The notes under the pieces are model-generated. The model had not been told where the DNA came from. It was given only the letters and a program-made list of their open reading frames with translations, and did not search any database. From NCBI RefSeq assembly GCF_000711195.1, contig NZ_JOMR01000001.1:1984001-2048000 (forward strand): DNA of 64,000 bases, read 5' to 3'. This document shows, in pieces, positions 53,060 to 63,852 of this stretch; positions within the stretch are counted from its first letter, which is position 1; the number at the start of each line of letters is the position of its first letter. Source of the stretch: Thiomicrospira pelophila DSM 1534. GTDB taxonomy: Bacteria; Pseudomonadota; Gammaproteobacteria; Thiomicrospirales; Thiomicrospiraceae. The translations under genes were made by a program, and so were the position numbers.

Positions 53060-53081
53060 TTGATTGGAATGGTCTTTTTAT

Positions 53082-54008
53082 TTAAAAATGCGTTCTTGGG
53101 TTAAATGGCATTTTTTCCGCCATTTGTTGATAGAAGGCTTTCGCGTCTTCGGTTTGTGCCGCTGGCGTATAGATTTGCACGACGACATATTGATCTCCCG
53201 GGGTTTTGCCTAAACCGCGCCCTTTTATACGCAACTTGCTACCCGACTGAGTGCCGGCCGGAATTGATAAGTTGACCTTGCCTTTTAGAGTCGGTACTTG
53301 CACCTTGGTGCCCAAGGCCGCTTCCCAAGGGGTGAGGGGTAAATCCAGTAACACATCGTCGTCTTTCACCTTATAAAGTGGATGCGATTGCAGGTCGATT
53401 TCTAAATACAAATCGCCATTCGGCCCGCCACCAAACCCAGCACCGCCTTGACCACTCAGACGAATACGCTGGCCTTGTTTGATGCCCGCCGGAATTTTGA
53501 CTTTGATTTGTTTCTGACGGGTCACCACTTGCCCACGCGCATCGGCCTGCGGCACTTGTAAGTTTAAGGTGCGTTCGTTGCCATTTACCGCATCTTCTAA
53601 ACTCACGAGAATTTTAACCACCTGGTCGTCGCCTTTTTGTTGGTACCGTTGACCACCAAAGCCACCACCGAAACCGCCACCGCCAAAACCACCTTGGCCG
53701 CGAAATAAGGATTCAAAAAAGTCACTAAATCCGCCGGCTTGTCCACCGCCAAACATGCCTTCAAATCCGGGTGGTGGATCAAAGTGTTGACCGTTTTGGT
53801 AGTTTGAACCAAATTGATCGTACATCGCCCGTTTTTCTTTATCGCTTAAAACCTCGTAGGCTTCGCTTAAATCTTTAAACTTGGCTTCGTCACCGGTGGG
53901 TTTGTCAGGATGATATTTTCCCGCTAACTTACGATAGGCTTTTTTAATATCCGCTTCGCTCGCGCCACGCTCTATACCTAAAATTTGATAATAATCTTTA
54001 TATTCCAT
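53082..54008 (-). CDS. cbpA: DnaJ-class co-chaperone, CbpA-like
   Basis: Start placed at ATG 54008 (308 residues, [22 protein letters not shown]). An N-terminal J domain with the HPD motif ([10 protein letters not shown] near 32) is followed by a Gly/Phe-rich linker (about 70-125) and two C-terminal substrate-binding beta domains. There is no CxxCxGxG zinc centre, so it is CbpA-type and not DnaJ proper. It stimulates DnaK. No cbpM partner is visible. Confidence 0.92.
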   Translation of the reverse strand: MEYKDYYQILGIERGASEADIKKAYRKLAGKYHPDKPTGDEAKFKDLSEAYEVLSDKEKRAMYDQFGSNYQNGQHFDPPPGFEGMFGGGQAGGFSDFFESLFRGQGGFGGGGFGGGFGGQRYQQKGDDQVVKILVSLEDAVNGNERTLNLQVPQADARGQVVTRQKQIKVKIPAGIKQGQRIRLSGQGGAGFGGGPNGDLYLEIDLQSHPLYKVKDDDVLLDLPLTPWEAALGTKVQVPTLKGKVNLSIPAGTQSGSKLRIKGRGLGKTPGDQYVVVQIYTPAAQTEDAKAFYQQMAEKMPFNPRTHF

Positions 54009-54170
54009 TTTCGCTTCCATCTCATCAGATTGCGTTATTTATTAAGCTGTATATAAGGCGTAGAGCTTGGTTTTTCAATGCATTGGCCGAATTATTTTAA
54101 GTTGCTCGCAAGCGGCTTAAGCCGCATAATAAGCTGATTCATATAAAGATACACAAAAAGTACGTTCATT

Positions 54171-55544
54171 ATGACCTCAAACATGGATCAGATTTCGATT
54201 CGCCCCAATGGCACCCTACAAGTTTTATCTCACCAAGAGGCCGAACAGCTTTGCGACACCGGCGATAAAGGTTTAAACGAAACCTTACGCTTATGTGCGC
54301 TTGCGGTGTTAAATACCGGCAGCGATTTAGACAGCGGTTTAAAATTGTTAGAGCTAAATCCGAACTTTAATATCAAGGTGACCATTCGTGGGCGCGGCTT
54401 AGAGCTTATTTTAAACCATCCACCCGCGCGCGCATTTGTTAATGGTGAATTGATTGAAGGTTTAAAAGAACACTTGTTCGCGGTGGTGCGTGATCTGCTT
54501 TACGCACGCAACGACGTGCTGGAGTCAGACTTATTTAACCTGAATGATTCGTTTGGCATTACCAACGCCGTGTTTCATATTCTGCGTAATGCGGGGGCCT
54601 TACGCCCAAATGAACGCCCCAATATAGTGGTGTGCTGGGGTGGTCATGCTATTCCTCGTCACGAATATGAATATGCCAAGCACGTTGGCTATACCTTAGG
54701 TTTATATAAAATCAATATTTGTACCGGTTGTGGCCCAGGTGTGATGAAAGCGCCCATGAAAGGTGCCGGGGTTGGCCACCATAACCAGCGTTACGATAAT
54801 CGCCGCTACATAGGTATCTCCGAGCCGGGCATTATCGCGGCTGAAGCGCCTAATGCGGTGGTAAACGAGTTGGTAATTTTGCCGGATATTGAAAAACGTT
54901 TGGAAGCTTTTGTGCGTTTAGGTCACGGCATTATTATTTTCCCAGGCGGGCCGGGGACGCTAGAAGAGCTGCTGTACATTTTGAGTTTGTTATTGCATCC
55001 ACAAAATTCCGATTTGCCTTTCCCATTAATTTTAACGGGGGATGAGCACAGCCGACTTTATTTTGACAAGATCCAACATTTCATTAAAGCTACCTTGGGT
55101 GAAATGGCCTTGGCCCGTTTGCAAATTGTGATTAACAATCCTGAAAAAGTAGCTGACATTATGCATGAAGGCATGAATATCGTACATCAAGACCGTAAAG
55201 ACACCAGCGATGCCTACTATTTTAATTGGTTACTGCATATTGACCCATCACTGCAACAACCTTTTGAACCGACCCATGAGGCTATGAGCCAGCTAAACTT
55301 AAGTAAAAACCAGCCGATTCACGAATTGGCGGCGCAGTTACGCCGTGCATTTTCTGGCATAGTTGCAGGTAACGTTAAAGCCAGCGGCTTAAAAGCGATT
55401 GCCGAACATGGGCCATTTGAACTGCATGGCGACCCAGATATTATGCAAGCCTTGGATGAGTTGCTAAGCTTCCTAGTCGAACAAAAACGCATGAAGCTCG
55501 ACACCTCACAATACATCCCTTGTTACCGAATTATTAAAGAGTAA
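54171..55544 (+). CDS. ppnN: Pyrimidine/purine nucleotide 5'-monophosphate nucleosidase
   Basis: The 457-residue protein matches YgdH/PpnN, which cleaves nucleoside monophosphates to base and ribose-5-phosphate and is stimulated by (p)ppGpp in E. coli. The central LOG-type domain shows CTGCGPGVMKAPMKGA near 185 and FPGGPGTLEELLYILSL near 262; long N- and C-terminal domains are present, as expected for the full family length. The ribosome binding site is poor at 54171; a second Met lies four codons on. Confidence 0.93.
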   Translation: MTSNMDQISIRPNGTLQVLSHQEAEQLCDTGDKGLNETLRLCALAVLNTGSDLDSGLKLLELNPNFNIKVTIRGRGLELILNHPPARAFVNGELIEGLKEHLFAVVRDLLYARNDVLESDLFNLNDSFGITNAVFHILRNAGALRPNERPNIVVCWGGHAIPRHEYEYAKHVGYTLGLYKINICTGCGPGVMKAPMKGAGVGHHNQRYDNRRYIGISEPGIIAAEAPNAVVNELVILPDIEKRLEAFVRLGHGIIIFPGGPGTLEELLYILSLLLHPQNSDLPFPLILTGDEHSRLYFDKIQHFIKATLGEMALARLQIVINNPEKVADIMHEGMNIVHQDRKDTSDAYYFNWLLHIDPSLQQPFEPTHEAMSQLNLSKNQPIHELAAQLRRAFSGIVAGNVKASGLKAIAEHGPFELHGDPDIMQALDELLSFLVEQKRMKLDTSQYIPCYRIIKE

Positions 55545-55550
55545 CCCCTC

Positions 55551-56771
55551 ATGACTTTTGCCGATTTAGATCTAGACCCTTGTTTATTAGAAACATTGGA
55601 GTCTCTCCACTTTCATCGCCCCACCCCGATCCAGCAAGCGGCGATTCCACTGATGATGCAAGGCAAGGATGTCTTAGCGGGCGCGGCCACCGGCACCGGT
55701 AAAACGGCGGCGTTCGTATTGCCAGCGTTACAACATCTAATTGATAATCCTAAACAAAGCCGGTGGCCACGTATTTTAATGCTCGCCCCAACGCGCGAAT
55801 TGGCTTTACAAATCCGCACCGTGGTACGTCAGTTAAGCCAAAGCATGCATATTCGCTCAATGCTTATTAGCGGTGGCTTTGCGCAAAACAAACAAATTGA
55901 CAATTTAGGTCGTTCTTTTGAAATTCTGATCGCCACACCTGGTCGTTTATTAAACCTGCTTAACCAAGAAGAAATCGAACTGCACGATCTAGAGATGGTC
56001 ATTATCGATGAAGCGGATCGTATGTTAGATATGGGCTTAGGCCCAGATGTGTATGCGTTATTAGATGCGTTACCAGGCGATTTTCAGGCGGCGTTATTTT
56101 CTGCGACCCTCGCCGGGCATAATATTCAAAACTTTGCCGATCGGTTATTGGACGAGCCGACGATTGTGCAAGTGGATGCGGCTAACCAACAATCCACGCA
56201 AGTTCAACAATGGGTATATTTTGCGGATGATCGCGCCCATAAAGAAAAGCTGCTGCAAGCCATAGTGGAAGATCCAAGTTGCCAAAGTGCGATTGTGTTC
56301 TGCAATAAAAAAGAGCGTGCGATCAGCTTAACCGAATGGCTTCAAACCCAAGAGATCAATGCCCAAGTATTACACGGGGATTTTATTCAAGCCAAGCGTT
56401 TAGAAAAAGTGAGCAAGTTCAAGGAAGGCAAAATCAAAGTCCTGGTCGCCACGGATGTGGCCGCTCGTGGATTGGATTTATTAAATATCACCCACGTTAT
56501 TAACTATGATTTGCCGTTGCGTGGTGACCTTTATATTCACCGCATAGGTCGCACCGGACGTGCTCAAAATGTGGGTGTAGCGATTAGCTTAGTAGAAGGT
56601 CATGAGCTAAAGTCTTTAGAGCGCATTCAATACCACCTGCAATCTAAAATTCCAGTGAGTAAAATTGCAGGTTTGGAAGCACGCTTAACCGCAAGTAAGG
56701 TTAAAGCCGGCGCTAAGAAAAAGCCCCATAAGAAAAAAGCGGCCAAAAAAGCCGCTTCTAAAAAGAAATAG
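55551..56771 (+). CDS. DEAD-box ATP-dependent RNA helicase (SrmB/RhlE-like)
   Basis: The 406-residue protein has the Q motif (FHRPTPIQQAAIP near 24), motif I ATGTGKTAAF, Ia PTRELALQI, TPGRLL, II DEADRMLDMG, III SATLAG, IVFCNKKERA, ATDVAARGLD and HRIGRTGRA, then a Lys/Ala-rich basic tail of about 30 residues. SATLAG and the overall length point to SrmB, a 50S-assembly helicase, but RhlE cannot be excluded. It starts six bases after ppnN. Confidence 0.93.
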   Translation: MTFADLDLDPCLLETLESLHFHRPTPIQQAAIPLMMQGKDVLAGAATGTGKTAAFVLPALQHLIDNPKQSRWPRILMLAPTRELALQIRTVVRQLSQSMHIRSMLISGGFAQNKQIDNLGRSFEILIATPGRLLNLLNQEEIELHDLEMVIIDEADRMLDMGLGPDVYALLDALPGDFQAALFSATLAGHNIQNFADRLLDEPTIVQVDAANQQSTQVQQWVYFADDRAHKEKLLQAIVEDPSCQSAIVFCNKKERAISLTEWLQTQEINAQVLHGDFIQAKRLEKVSKFKEGKIKVLVATDVAARGLDLLNITHVINYDLPLRGDLYIHRIGRTGRAQNVGVAISLVEGHELKSLERIQYHLQSKIPVSKIAGLEARLTASKVKAGAKKKPHKKKAAKKAASKKK

Positions 56772-56809
56772 AACGCGTTTATATTAACGCACCTCTATTA
56801 ACCCCAGGC

Positions 56810-56821
56810 ACCAGGCCTGGT
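56810..56821. repeat. Palindrome ACCAGGCCTGGT between convergent helicase and chemoreceptor genes
   Basis: Exact copy within CACCAGGCCTGGTG. It is the only strong inverted repeat in the 57-bp space between two converging stops, so it may act as a bidirectional terminator, although T-runs are missing. Confidence 0.9.
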
Positions 56822-56828
56822 GGTTAAG

Positions 56829-59048
56829 TTAAAACTCGGCCCATTCATCCTTGCTGGTCGATTCTTTTGTTTTCTCTGTTGATGCTTGAGCCGCTAACGA
56901 AGACTTGGTTTCAGACTTGTCTTTACGCTTTGGTGGTAAGGACGGTGCTTGATTTGTCTTTGTGGTTTGGGTGGTCTTAAAAAACGCCATGCGTTCACTT
57001 AATACATGAGATTGCTCTCGCATACTTTCTGCCGCGGCCGAGGTTTGCTCAACCAAAGCTGCGTTTTGTTGTGTTCCTTCATCAATTTCAGAAATCGCTT
57101 TTTGCAATTGCAACACTCCTTCTGACTGCTCGGAGGAGGCATTTGAAATTTCAACACTCATTTCGGTGGCGCGTTCGATTGATACCGCGATTTCATTGAT
57201 GACCTCGCCTGATTCCGAGGCTAACTTGGTGCCTTGATTTATGCGATCCACACTTTCGTTAATTAAGCCAGTAATATCCTTGGCGGCATCGGCTGATTTT
57301 TGCGCTAACGCTCGCACCTCACCCGCTACAACAGCAAAGCCACGTCCGTGTTCGCCCGCTCGCGCGGCTTCTACCGCTGCGTTGAGTGCTAGTAAGTTGG
57401 TTTGAAAAGCAATACCATCAATCAAGGTTACAATTTCCGAAATTTTATGGCTGGATTGTTGAATCGCATTCATGGCTTCAATCGTAGATGCCATAACCTT
57501 AGACGCCTGCTTTGCCTTAGTCTCAACCACTCGCTCAAGCTCAGTCGCTTCCTGGGAATTTTGCGCATTGTTTTGCACCGCAGCACTAAACTCCTCCATA
57601 GTCGCCGAACTTTGTTCGATTGCAGCGGCCTGTCTTTGCACACGATCACTTAAATCCATCGAACCTTGCGCGACCTCTAGCGAAGCATGGCTAACCGACT
57701 CGGCGGTTTCAACCGCAATCGACACAATCTCATCTAGATTTTGAGTGGATTTGTTAATCGCTTGTTTTAAAACATCCAACTGACCTTGATACTCTGCTTT
57801 TATAGTTTGAGTTAAATCGCCCTCAGACTGAGCAATAACAACTTTCGTAATATCGGCGACCGCCGCCTCTAATTCGTCCATTGACTGATTCACGTTGTTT
57901 TTAAGGGTGTCCAACTGACCCTTTGCAACCACTTTCACTCGTTGCGAAAACGCACCTTGTGCCATCGAATTCATAATCTCATTCACTTCATCAATAACAT
58001 TATCAAGACTTCCCAAAGCGGCTTCGACTTGCTGACTGAATGCCTTCGGTACACGTTCATCCATCTTGGCATCAAACCGACCTTCATGCAGAGCCTGCAT
58101 AATTTTAGACAGCTCAGACATCATAAACTCTACACTTTCAACCGAACCATTTACGCCTTGCTTCAGTTCAGCTAAATCACCCTTCAAATCGGCCTGAATA
58201 CGCTTATCGAATTGCCCATTTGCCATCGCACCTACAACCGAATTGGCTTCCAAAATACTGTTGTAAACACTTTTCAACATGCCATTTAATGCGGTAGAAA
58301 TTTGATTGAGTTCATCTTTGGTTGGCTTAACTTTAGTGTCAAACTTCATGGATTGCGCAATATCCGTGACGGAGTTTACGGTTTGGATAATGCCCTTTCT
58401 GATTGACTGAGTAGTGAACCAAGATATAAGGCCGATTAATGCCAAAAATAATACGCCTAGCAGCAACATTAAATTACTCTGACTATTAGCAAAATCTTCT
58501 GCTTCTAACTGCGCTTGTCTAGCAAGCGTCATGGTTTGTGAACGGGCTTGCTGATTTAAAATTAGAGCCTCGCGAACCTGAGGATTCATCTTAGTCAGTA
58601 AATGCAAGTTAGCTTGGTTATATTGACCACTTCGAAATAGCTCAATACCGGTTTCAACACTGGATAGATAAGTATCTAAACTAGTTTGAAAACGTTTCAT
58701 TTCTTCCGCAACATAGTGTGCTTGATGATGTGCATAAAACTCTTTGAGCTGCTTTTCTATCTTGTCTCGATAAGCCAACATTTGTTCAAAATGCATGGTT
58801 TGCTCATGATCATGCATACTTACGATTTCCGGGTCTTTTGGGTCATGTTGCAATGTCAATAAATATTGGTTATGGATATTCAATAATGAGCTGTCAAGAT
58901 TCACTAACGCTCGTAATTCAGATAGGCCATCATTATAAATGACCGTATTCTTTAAACGATCATTACCCATATAGCCCAGACCCGCCAGTATGGCGAGAGA
59001 TAAAAATGAGATTAGTGACATTATGATTAAACGTAAACGAATTGACAT
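56829..59048 (-). CDS. Methyl-accepting chemotaxis protein with HAMP array
   Basis: A 739-residue receptor. TM1 about residues 7-27, a periplasmic four-helix-type sensor of about 160 residues, TM2 about 192-212, then HAMP-like units to about 440 and the signalling domain with [44 protein letters not shown] near 545. The C-terminus EWAEF matches the aromatic-x-x-aromatic tether for CheR/CheB. GGAGT precedes the ATG. It resembles the 745-residue receptor downstream of its start in module order. Ligand unknown. Confidence 0.95.
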   Translation of the reverse strand: MSIRLRLIIMSLISFLSLAILAGLGYMGNDRLKNTVIYNDGLSELRALVNLDSSLLNIHNQYLLTLQHDPKDPEIVSMHDHEQTMHFEQMLAYRDKIEKQLKEFYAHHQAHYVAEEMKRFQTSLDTYLSSVETGIELFRSGQYNQANLHLLTKMNPQVREALILNQQARSQTMTLARQAQLEAEDFANSQSNLMLLLGVLFLALIGLISWFTTQSIRKGIIQTVNSVTDIAQSMKFDTKVKPTKDELNQISTALNGMLKSVYNSILEANSVVGAMANGQFDKRIQADLKGDLAELKQGVNGSVESVEFMMSELSKIMQALHEGRFDAKMDERVPKAFSQQVEAALGSLDNVIDEVNEIMNSMAQGAFSQRVKVVAKGQLDTLKNNVNQSMDELEAAVADITKVVIAQSEGDLTQTIKAEYQGQLDVLKQAINKSTQNLDEIVSIAVETAESVSHASLEVAQGSMDLSDRVQRQAAAIEQSSATMEEFSAAVQNNAQNSQEATELERVVETKAKQASKVMASTIEAMNAIQQSSHKISEIVTLIDGIAFQTNLLALNAAVEAARAGEHGRGFAVVAGEVRALAQKSADAAKDITGLINESVDRINQGTKLASESGEVINEIAVSIERATEMSVEISNASSEQSEGVLQLQKAISEIDEGTQQNAALVEQTSAAAESMREQSHVLSERMAFFKTTQTTKTNQAPSLPPKRKDKSETKSSLAAQASTEKTKESTSKDEWAEF

Positions 59049-59238
59049 GGTGACTCCATAAAAAACGATTGAAGAGATACTTGGGATTATTAATTACTTA
59101 TCGAAACAAATGTATCCGAATAGCCACCCTGAAATAAGCATAAAATGTTCATAGTGATCCGCAATTGATTTTACTCAATTATAAAGATCAGATTATATTA
59201 TTTATGCAATTAGTCTTTAGAGTTGTTTTTGGAGAGAT

Positions 59239-59264
59239 AAAAAAACCGGCAAAAGCCGGTTTTT
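59239..59264 (-). terminator. Terminator after cheW
   Basis: AAAAACCGGC and GCCGGTTTTT pair around a 4-base loop, with T-runs on both strands. It sits about 30 bp past the cheW stop. The rest of the 248-bp gap (59049-59296) is AT-rich upstream sequence of the 739-residue receptor; no gene or clear promoter was recognised there. Confidence 0.88.
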
Positions 59265-59296
59265 ATGGTGGAAAAGTATGTCTTGAATTTACGTTT

Positions 59297-59863
59297 TTAA
59301 TGTCTTTTAAAGTGCTTCACTTCGTTGAAAATACCTTGATTGGCAAGTAAGTCGATGTTCAGGATAATCACCATAATCTCTTCTAAGGTCGCCAAACCGC
59401 GCACATACTCTTCGCTGACGGCTTTATTATCACCAAACGACGGCGAGTGCTGAAGCTGATCAATATTGACATCGTGTACATCGGATACGCCATCTACCAC
59501 CAAGCCGATGGTTTTTTGCACTTCCATTTCCGAACCTTCTGCGCGGTGATTGACGTGTATCACGATCACCACCGTACTTTCATCATATGTTGGCTTGCTA
59601 ATATTAAAACGTTCGCGCATGTCAATAATCGGTACCACCGCACCACGCATATTAATGACGCCTTTGACATACCCAGGCATATTGGGCAATTGAGTCGGAC
59701 TTTCCCAACCACGAATTTCTTGCACGCGTAAAATATCAATGCCGTAGGTTTCATCGCCTAAAATAAAAGTTAGGAACTGATCTTGATCCCCACCTTTTAA
59801 GCCAATCTCACGCTCGATATCTTGAGTGGCTTGCTCCGCCGCTGCGGCTTGTGATTCGCTCAT
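59297..59863 (-). CDS. cheW: Chemotaxis coupling protein CheW
   Basis: The 188-residue adaptor links receptors to the CheA kinase. After about 28 variable residues the CheW fold begins: QFLTFILGDETYGIDILRVQEIRGW, LPNMPGYVKGVINMRGAVVPIIDMRERF near 57-84, and IGLVVDGVSDVHDV near 122. It overlaps the 745-residue receptor by TAATG. CheA, CheY, CheR and CheB are not in the window. Confidence 0.97.
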   Translation of the reverse strand: MSESQAAAAEQATQDIEREIGLKGGDQDQFLTFILGDETYGIDILRVQEIRGWESPTQLPNMPGYVKGVINMRGAVVPIIDMRERFNISKPTYDESTVVIVIHVNHRAEGSEMEVQKTIGLVVDGVSDVHDVNIDQLQHSPSFGDNKAVSEEYVRGLATLEEIMVIILNIDLLANQGIFNEVKHFKRH

Positions 59864-62100
59864 TAGAATTCACTCCATTCATCATTTTGTTCCATTCTAG
59901 CCGATTTTTGATCCTTTGAACTAGTAGATTTTGATTTGCCAGGTTTGTCAGCTGGCTTAGCCAATGCTTTAGGTGTTTCCGACTGTTGTGTTAATGCTTT
60001 AGGCTTTGAAGTTGACGTGATTCTTTTGTTGGCATGTCCTGTATTAAAGAACGCCATATCTTGACTTAAGTTAGCCGCTTGTTCACTCATGCTTTCTGAG
60101 GCGGCAGAGGTTTCTTCAACCAAAGCGGCATTTTGCTGAGTAACCTGATCAATATCAGCAATCGCCTGATGCACTTGATTCACACCTTCAGCTTGCTCGG
60201 CTGAAGCGCGGGCAATTTGTGAGATCATTTGCGTTACTTCTTCTACCGAGCCAGTAATGGCGTTTAACATTTCCCCTGATTCGGAGGCCAGCTTGGTCCC
60301 CTGATCGATACGTGACACACTTTCACCGATTAAGGCTGAAATGTCTTTAGCCGCTTCGGCCGATTTCTGCGCTAACGCACGTACTTCACCAGCGACTACC
60401 GCAAAGCCACGACCATGATCACCGGCACGCGCCGCTTCAACCGCCGCGTTTAAGGCAAGTAAGTTAGTTTGGAAGGCAATGCCATCAATTAAGGTGACGA
60501 TCTCGGAAATCTTATGACTCGACTCTTGAATCGAGTTCATCGCTTCAATGGTTTGTTGCATCACTTGCGAACCTTGGTTCGCTTGCTTTTGCACGTTTTC
60601 GGCCACATGGGTCGCTTGTTTGGCATTTTCTGTATTATTTTGGACGGCTGAATTCATCTCATCCATAGTAGCCGATGTTTCCTCTAACGCCGCAGCTTGC
60701 TCTTGTACTCGCTGACTTAAATCAAGCGCCCCCTTGGAAACTTCGTCCGCCGCAGAATGGACGATATCAGATGCCTCAATCGCTTTAGAAACCACATCGG
60801 TTAATTTTGCTGCTGAGGTGTTCACGGCTTCGGTCAACATACGTAAATCACCATGATATTCATTGGTGATATTCTGAGTTAAATCGCCTTCAGATTGTGC
60901 CACAACCACACGTGTAATATCTTCAATCGCAGCCTGTAAGGCGCTCATTGAGCTATTAATATTTTGTTTAAGTGTAGCCAACTCTCCTCGTGCTTCAGTG
61001 TTAACACGGTGTTGGAATTTACCTTGGTTCATATAATGCATCACATTATTAATCTCAACGATCACTTGATTAATACTGCTTAATGCACTTTCTACCTGTT
61101 CGCTAAAGGCGCGCGGTACACGCTCATCCATCTTGGCATCAAACTGACCGTTATACATGGCTTGCATGACTTTTGCTAACTCTTTCATCATAAAGTCAAC
61201 TTGATCAGCCGAGGCATTAACGCCTTGTTTTAACTTATCTAGATCGCCAACATATTGGGCATTTACACGTTGACTAAAGTCTGATTGAGCAATGGCTCCT
61301 ACCACACGATTCGCATCTGTAATGGCTTTAGCCATGTTTTCAAGTAGTTCATTAAAGGCCGAAGCCGCAATGCCCACCTCATCCATTTTGGATACTTTAA
61401 CACGCGCACTAAAGTCGCCTTTTTGTTGCACATGGCGAGACACTCTTACTAACTCATTTAATGGTCGTGTTACAGCCAATAAGGTCACGCGTGAAAATAA
61501 TATAGCCAGTATGAATATTAGAATCGAGCCAACAATCGCGATCATCATGGTGGATTCATAGTTGGATTGTGCCGATTCATTTAACTCACCCGCAACTTTT
61601 AACTGTAAATTCACTAAATCGGTAATAGCTTCTGAGATTGGATCGATAACTGGATAAAGTTCGTTAATACTAAACTGAGTTAAGGCCTGCATATCACGTG
61701 CTTTTACAAAACCAAGCAAGGTTTCAACTGCACGGTCAGCTGGCTGCATTAAACTTTGAGCCGTTTGTGCGAGCTTAGCTTCTTGTTCAGTTAAGGTTGT
61801 GGCCATATAGCCATCCCAAAGCTGTTTAATATCCTTTTGAGCGCTCACAATATTTTTTTCAGCTTCTTGCCAACTGATATTGCCATTTCTTAATTTGTGG
61901 TTGGTATCCACAATATTGACTGCGTAAGAATCTGCAATCCCTTTTAAATCCTGCAAAGGTACGATTCGATCGTCATACAGCGCATGTAGATCATTATTAA
62001 ATGCACGCATTTCATTAAGCCCAATGCTTATAGCAAGCACCGAAAAAGCTAACAACCCCACTACTAGGCTGAGAATTCTGTTTTTAATCGACATAGGCAC
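59863..62100 (-). CDS. Methyl-accepting chemotaxis protein, cotranscribed with cheW
   Basis: A 745-residue receptor: TM1 about residues 7-28, periplasmic helical sensor (MCP four-helix-bundle type), TM2 about 186-208, HAMP modules to about 430, and the signalling domain near 540-590 ([44 protein letters not shown]). C-terminal EWSEF is a CheR/CheB tether. It shares long stretches with the 739-residue receptor, e.g. [19 protein letters not shown] versus [19 protein letters not shown], so the two are paralogues. GAGGTGCC precedes the ATG. Confidence 0.95.
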   Translation of the reverse strand: MPMSIKNRILSLVVGLLAFSVLAISIGLNEMRAFNNDLHALYDDRIVPLQDLKGIADSYAVNIVDTNHKLRNGNISWQEAEKNIVSAQKDIKQLWDGYMATTLTEQEAKLAQTAQSLMQPADRAVETLLGFVKARDMQALTQFSINELYPVIDPISEAITDLVNLQLKVAGELNESAQSNYESTMMIAIVGSILIFILAILFSRVTLLAVTRPLNELVRVSRHVQQKGDFSARVKVSKMDEVGIAASAFNELLENMAKAITDANRVVGAIAQSDFSQRVNAQYVGDLDKLKQGVNASADQVDFMMKELAKVMQAMYNGQFDAKMDERVPRAFSEQVESALSSINQVIVEINNVMHYMNQGKFQHRVNTEARGELATLKQNINSSMSALQAAIEDITRVVVAQSEGDLTQNITNEYHGDLRMLTEAVNTSAAKLTDVVSKAIEASDIVHSAADEVSKGALDLSQRVQEQAAALEETSATMDEMNSAVQNNTENAKQATHVAENVQKQANQGSQVMQQTIEAMNSIQESSHKISEIVTLIDGIAFQTNLLALNAAVEAARAGDHGRGFAVVAGEVRALAQKSAEAAKDISALIGESVSRIDQGTKLASESGEMLNAITGSVEEVTQMISQIARASAEQAEGVNQVHQAIADIDQVTQQNAALVEETSAASESMSEQAANLSQDMAFFNTGHANKRITSTSKPKALTQQSETPKALAKPADKPGKSKSTSSKDQKSARMEQNDEWSEF

Positions 62101-62201
62101 CTCTTTGCTCTTATTTGTTAAGTCGGTAACTGTAAAAATACTTATCTTTATATAATGGATGCATTATATAGCAATATATTCAAAAGTTTATTAAACCTTT
62201 T

Positions 62202-63230
62202 TTATAGTGTGAGAATAGTGAACAATTCTCGAATCACCACCGTGGCGTAGCGCCCCGGTGCCAAGCTAAAATCGACTTGTAATGTTTGATTATCGACCCA
62301 TTGCCAGTTCAGTTTTTTGGGCAAAACCCGCAAAGCGCGGCGCTCTTGTTTTAAACCTAAATCCGCAAGGGCTTGGTACCAGGCCTGGTACTTGGTGAGC
62401 ACTTGGGTTTCGAGCTTGAGTGCGGCCTGCTGTGTGGCTAATTCCCCTGCCCCCACCAGTGCGCCGGTAGGGTGAATATCAAGTTCATTTACACGCTCGA
62501 TTAATTCGTTCGACGCATCGTCCACAAACCATTTATCCGAGCCTTCCAACTGAAATACATCGCCCGGCCAGGCCTGGTTCCAAGCTTGTTGGCGTACGCG
62601 CTCGGCTAAAATTTCGTTAAAAATAAACGAACGCGCGGATGAGATATAGAGGCTGCGTTGCGCCGGTTTTAAACGCGTGAGTTCGCCGTCAAAAAAACGC
62701 TGCGCCATGACGAGATTATGTTCGTTTCGACCAAAACGTTGCTCACCAAAATAGTTGGGCACACCTTGGGTTTGAATTTGCTCTAGACGTTGTTCGATTT
62801 CGGCTTGATCACCGCTCACGTCTCGCAAAGTGAGAATAAACCGATTACCACTTAAGCCGCCCGTTTGCAGCTTGCGTTGGTGACGCGTGTGTTTGAGGAT
62901 GCGCATGGAATCAAATTGAAATGCGGCAAAATCCGGATTTTCGCGCCCAGGCAGATATAGACTGAACCATTGGCGCGTAATACCGTGACGGTCTTTTAAC
63001 CCGGCGTAGCCAATATCGCGCAATCGAATGCCCGCCCATTTGGCTAAGTGTTGCGCGGCCCAATCGGTGTTTTCGCCTTGTTTTTCAACCCATAACCATA
63101 AATGTTCGCCTTCACCACTGAGCGAATAAGCAATGGTTTCTTCGACTTGAAAGTCAGCCGGTTCGGATTTAATACGGGCTTGAGCATTGGGTACGCCATA
63201 AGCGTAAGGCAGGGTTGAATAGTGGGACAA
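62202..63230 (-). CDS. truD: tRNA pseudouridine(13) synthase
   Basis: The 342-residue enzyme modifies U13 of tRNA-Glu. GYAGLKDRHGITRQWFSLYLPG near 74 contains the catalytic aspartate, and VPNYFGEQRFGRNEHNL near 151 is the TruD signature. The start is TTG at 63230; no in-frame ATG exists at a suitable place, and the N-terminus (AxIKSEPADFQVEE) aligns well with relatives. One exact palindrome (62378) and one one-mismatch copy (62567) lie in the gene. Confidence 0.95.
   Translation of the reverse strand: MSHYSTLPYAYGVPNAQARIKSEPADFQVEETIAYSLSGEGEHLWLWVEKQGENTDWAAQHLAKWAGIRLRDIGYAGLKDRHGITRQWFSLYLPGRENPDFAAFQFDSMRILKHTRHQRKLQTGGLSGNRFILTLRDVSGDQAEIEQRLEQIQTQGVPNYFGEQRFGRNEHNLVMAQRFFDGELTRLKPAQRSLYISSARSFIFNEILAERVRQQAWNQAWPGDVFQLEGSDKWFVDDASNELIERVNELDIHPTGALVGAGELATQQAALKLETQVLTKYQAWYQALADLGLKQERRALRVLPKKLNWQWVDNQTLQVDFSLAPGRYATVVIRELFTILTL
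62378..62389. repeat. Palindrome ACCAGGCCTGGT in truD
   Basis: Exact copy within TACCAGGCCTGGTA, read as KYQAWY in a poorly conserved region. A GCCAGGCCTGGT variant at 62567-62578 lies 189 bp upstream in the gene. Confidence 0.95.
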
Positions 63231-63250
63231 GGGATTCTCTTAAATTAATC

Positions 63251-63291
63251 ACCAGGCCTGGTTACTTCAATTAGCACCAGGCCTGGTGCTA
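63251..63291 (-). repeat. Pair of palindromes between the lipoprotein gene and truD
   Basis: Exact copies at 63251-63262 and 63276-63287. The second is part of a 20-bp perfect palindrome, TAGCACCAGGCCTGGTGCTA (63272-63291). It starts 18 bases after the lipoprotein stop and 21 bases before the truD start, so it may terminate the former. No T-run follows. Confidence 0.9.
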
Positions 63292-63309
63292 TTAGACGTA
63301 AAATTAAAC

Positions 63310-63768
63310 TTATATATTGCGGAAGGTTTTCGATGACATGGGTTTTTCACGTCCGGTTTGCGGCTCTTCGGCAAACAATTCCAGCTTCAGCTCTTTAATA
63401 TTGCCTGGGCGCACAAACTGGTCGATTAACTGACGAGAACCGGGCGGATCATCTTTGCCAAGATACAAATAGACATTACGCAACTGACAGTTGTTGTTAG
63501 GGTCTGACGCAGCATGACGCAACCAGCTGCTGCCTTTTAACTCATAGCCGTCATTGGTAACGAGCTGCATCGTATGATAATAAGGCGACTTAATGGCCAC
63601 CGGGTGATCCAAACAAATTTCCAGCACACGCGAAAAGTTACCTGAACCTCGGTCTATATCAGTTAACAATTGAGCACTCACGATTTTGGCGGGTTCTTTT
63701 TCGCAGCCAGTTAAGCCCAGTGCACCCAACACTAACGTGACCGCTAACACTTTTTTTAATTGCATCAT
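63310..63768 (-). CDS. Predicted lipoprotein of unknown function
   Basis: The 152-residue protein has a lipoprotein signal (MMQLKKVLAVTLVLGALGLTGC, lipobox LTGC). The mature part of about 130 residues is not recognised; it has three further cysteine-containing or proline-rich stretches (EICLDHPVAIKSPYYH, NNNCQLRNVYLYLGKDDPPG). The residue after the lipid cysteine is Glu, which does not signal inner-membrane retention, so an outer-membrane location is plausible. GAGGA precedes the ATG by seven bases. Confidence 0.8.
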   Translation of the reverse strand: MMQLKKVLAVTLVLGALGLTGCEKEPAKIVSAQLLTDIDRGSGNFSRVLEICLDHPVAIKSPYYHTMQLVTNDGYELKGSSWLRHAASDPNNNCQLRNVYLYLGKDDPPGSRQLIDQFVRPGNIKELKLELFAEEPQTGREKPMSSKTFRNI

Positions 63769-63852
63769 ATTTGTATCCTCAGAAAAGTCAGTTGAGGTTT
63801 TCCTCTATTCTTGACTGTTTTATTTATTTTTTATTATCTAAATCCCGCGTGT

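Noticed and set aside
59049-59240. Possible sigma-28 (flagellar) promoter for the chemoreceptor genes
   Set aside because: TAAA-like and CGATAA-like words occur here and upstream of 62100, but never with the correct 15-base spacing.
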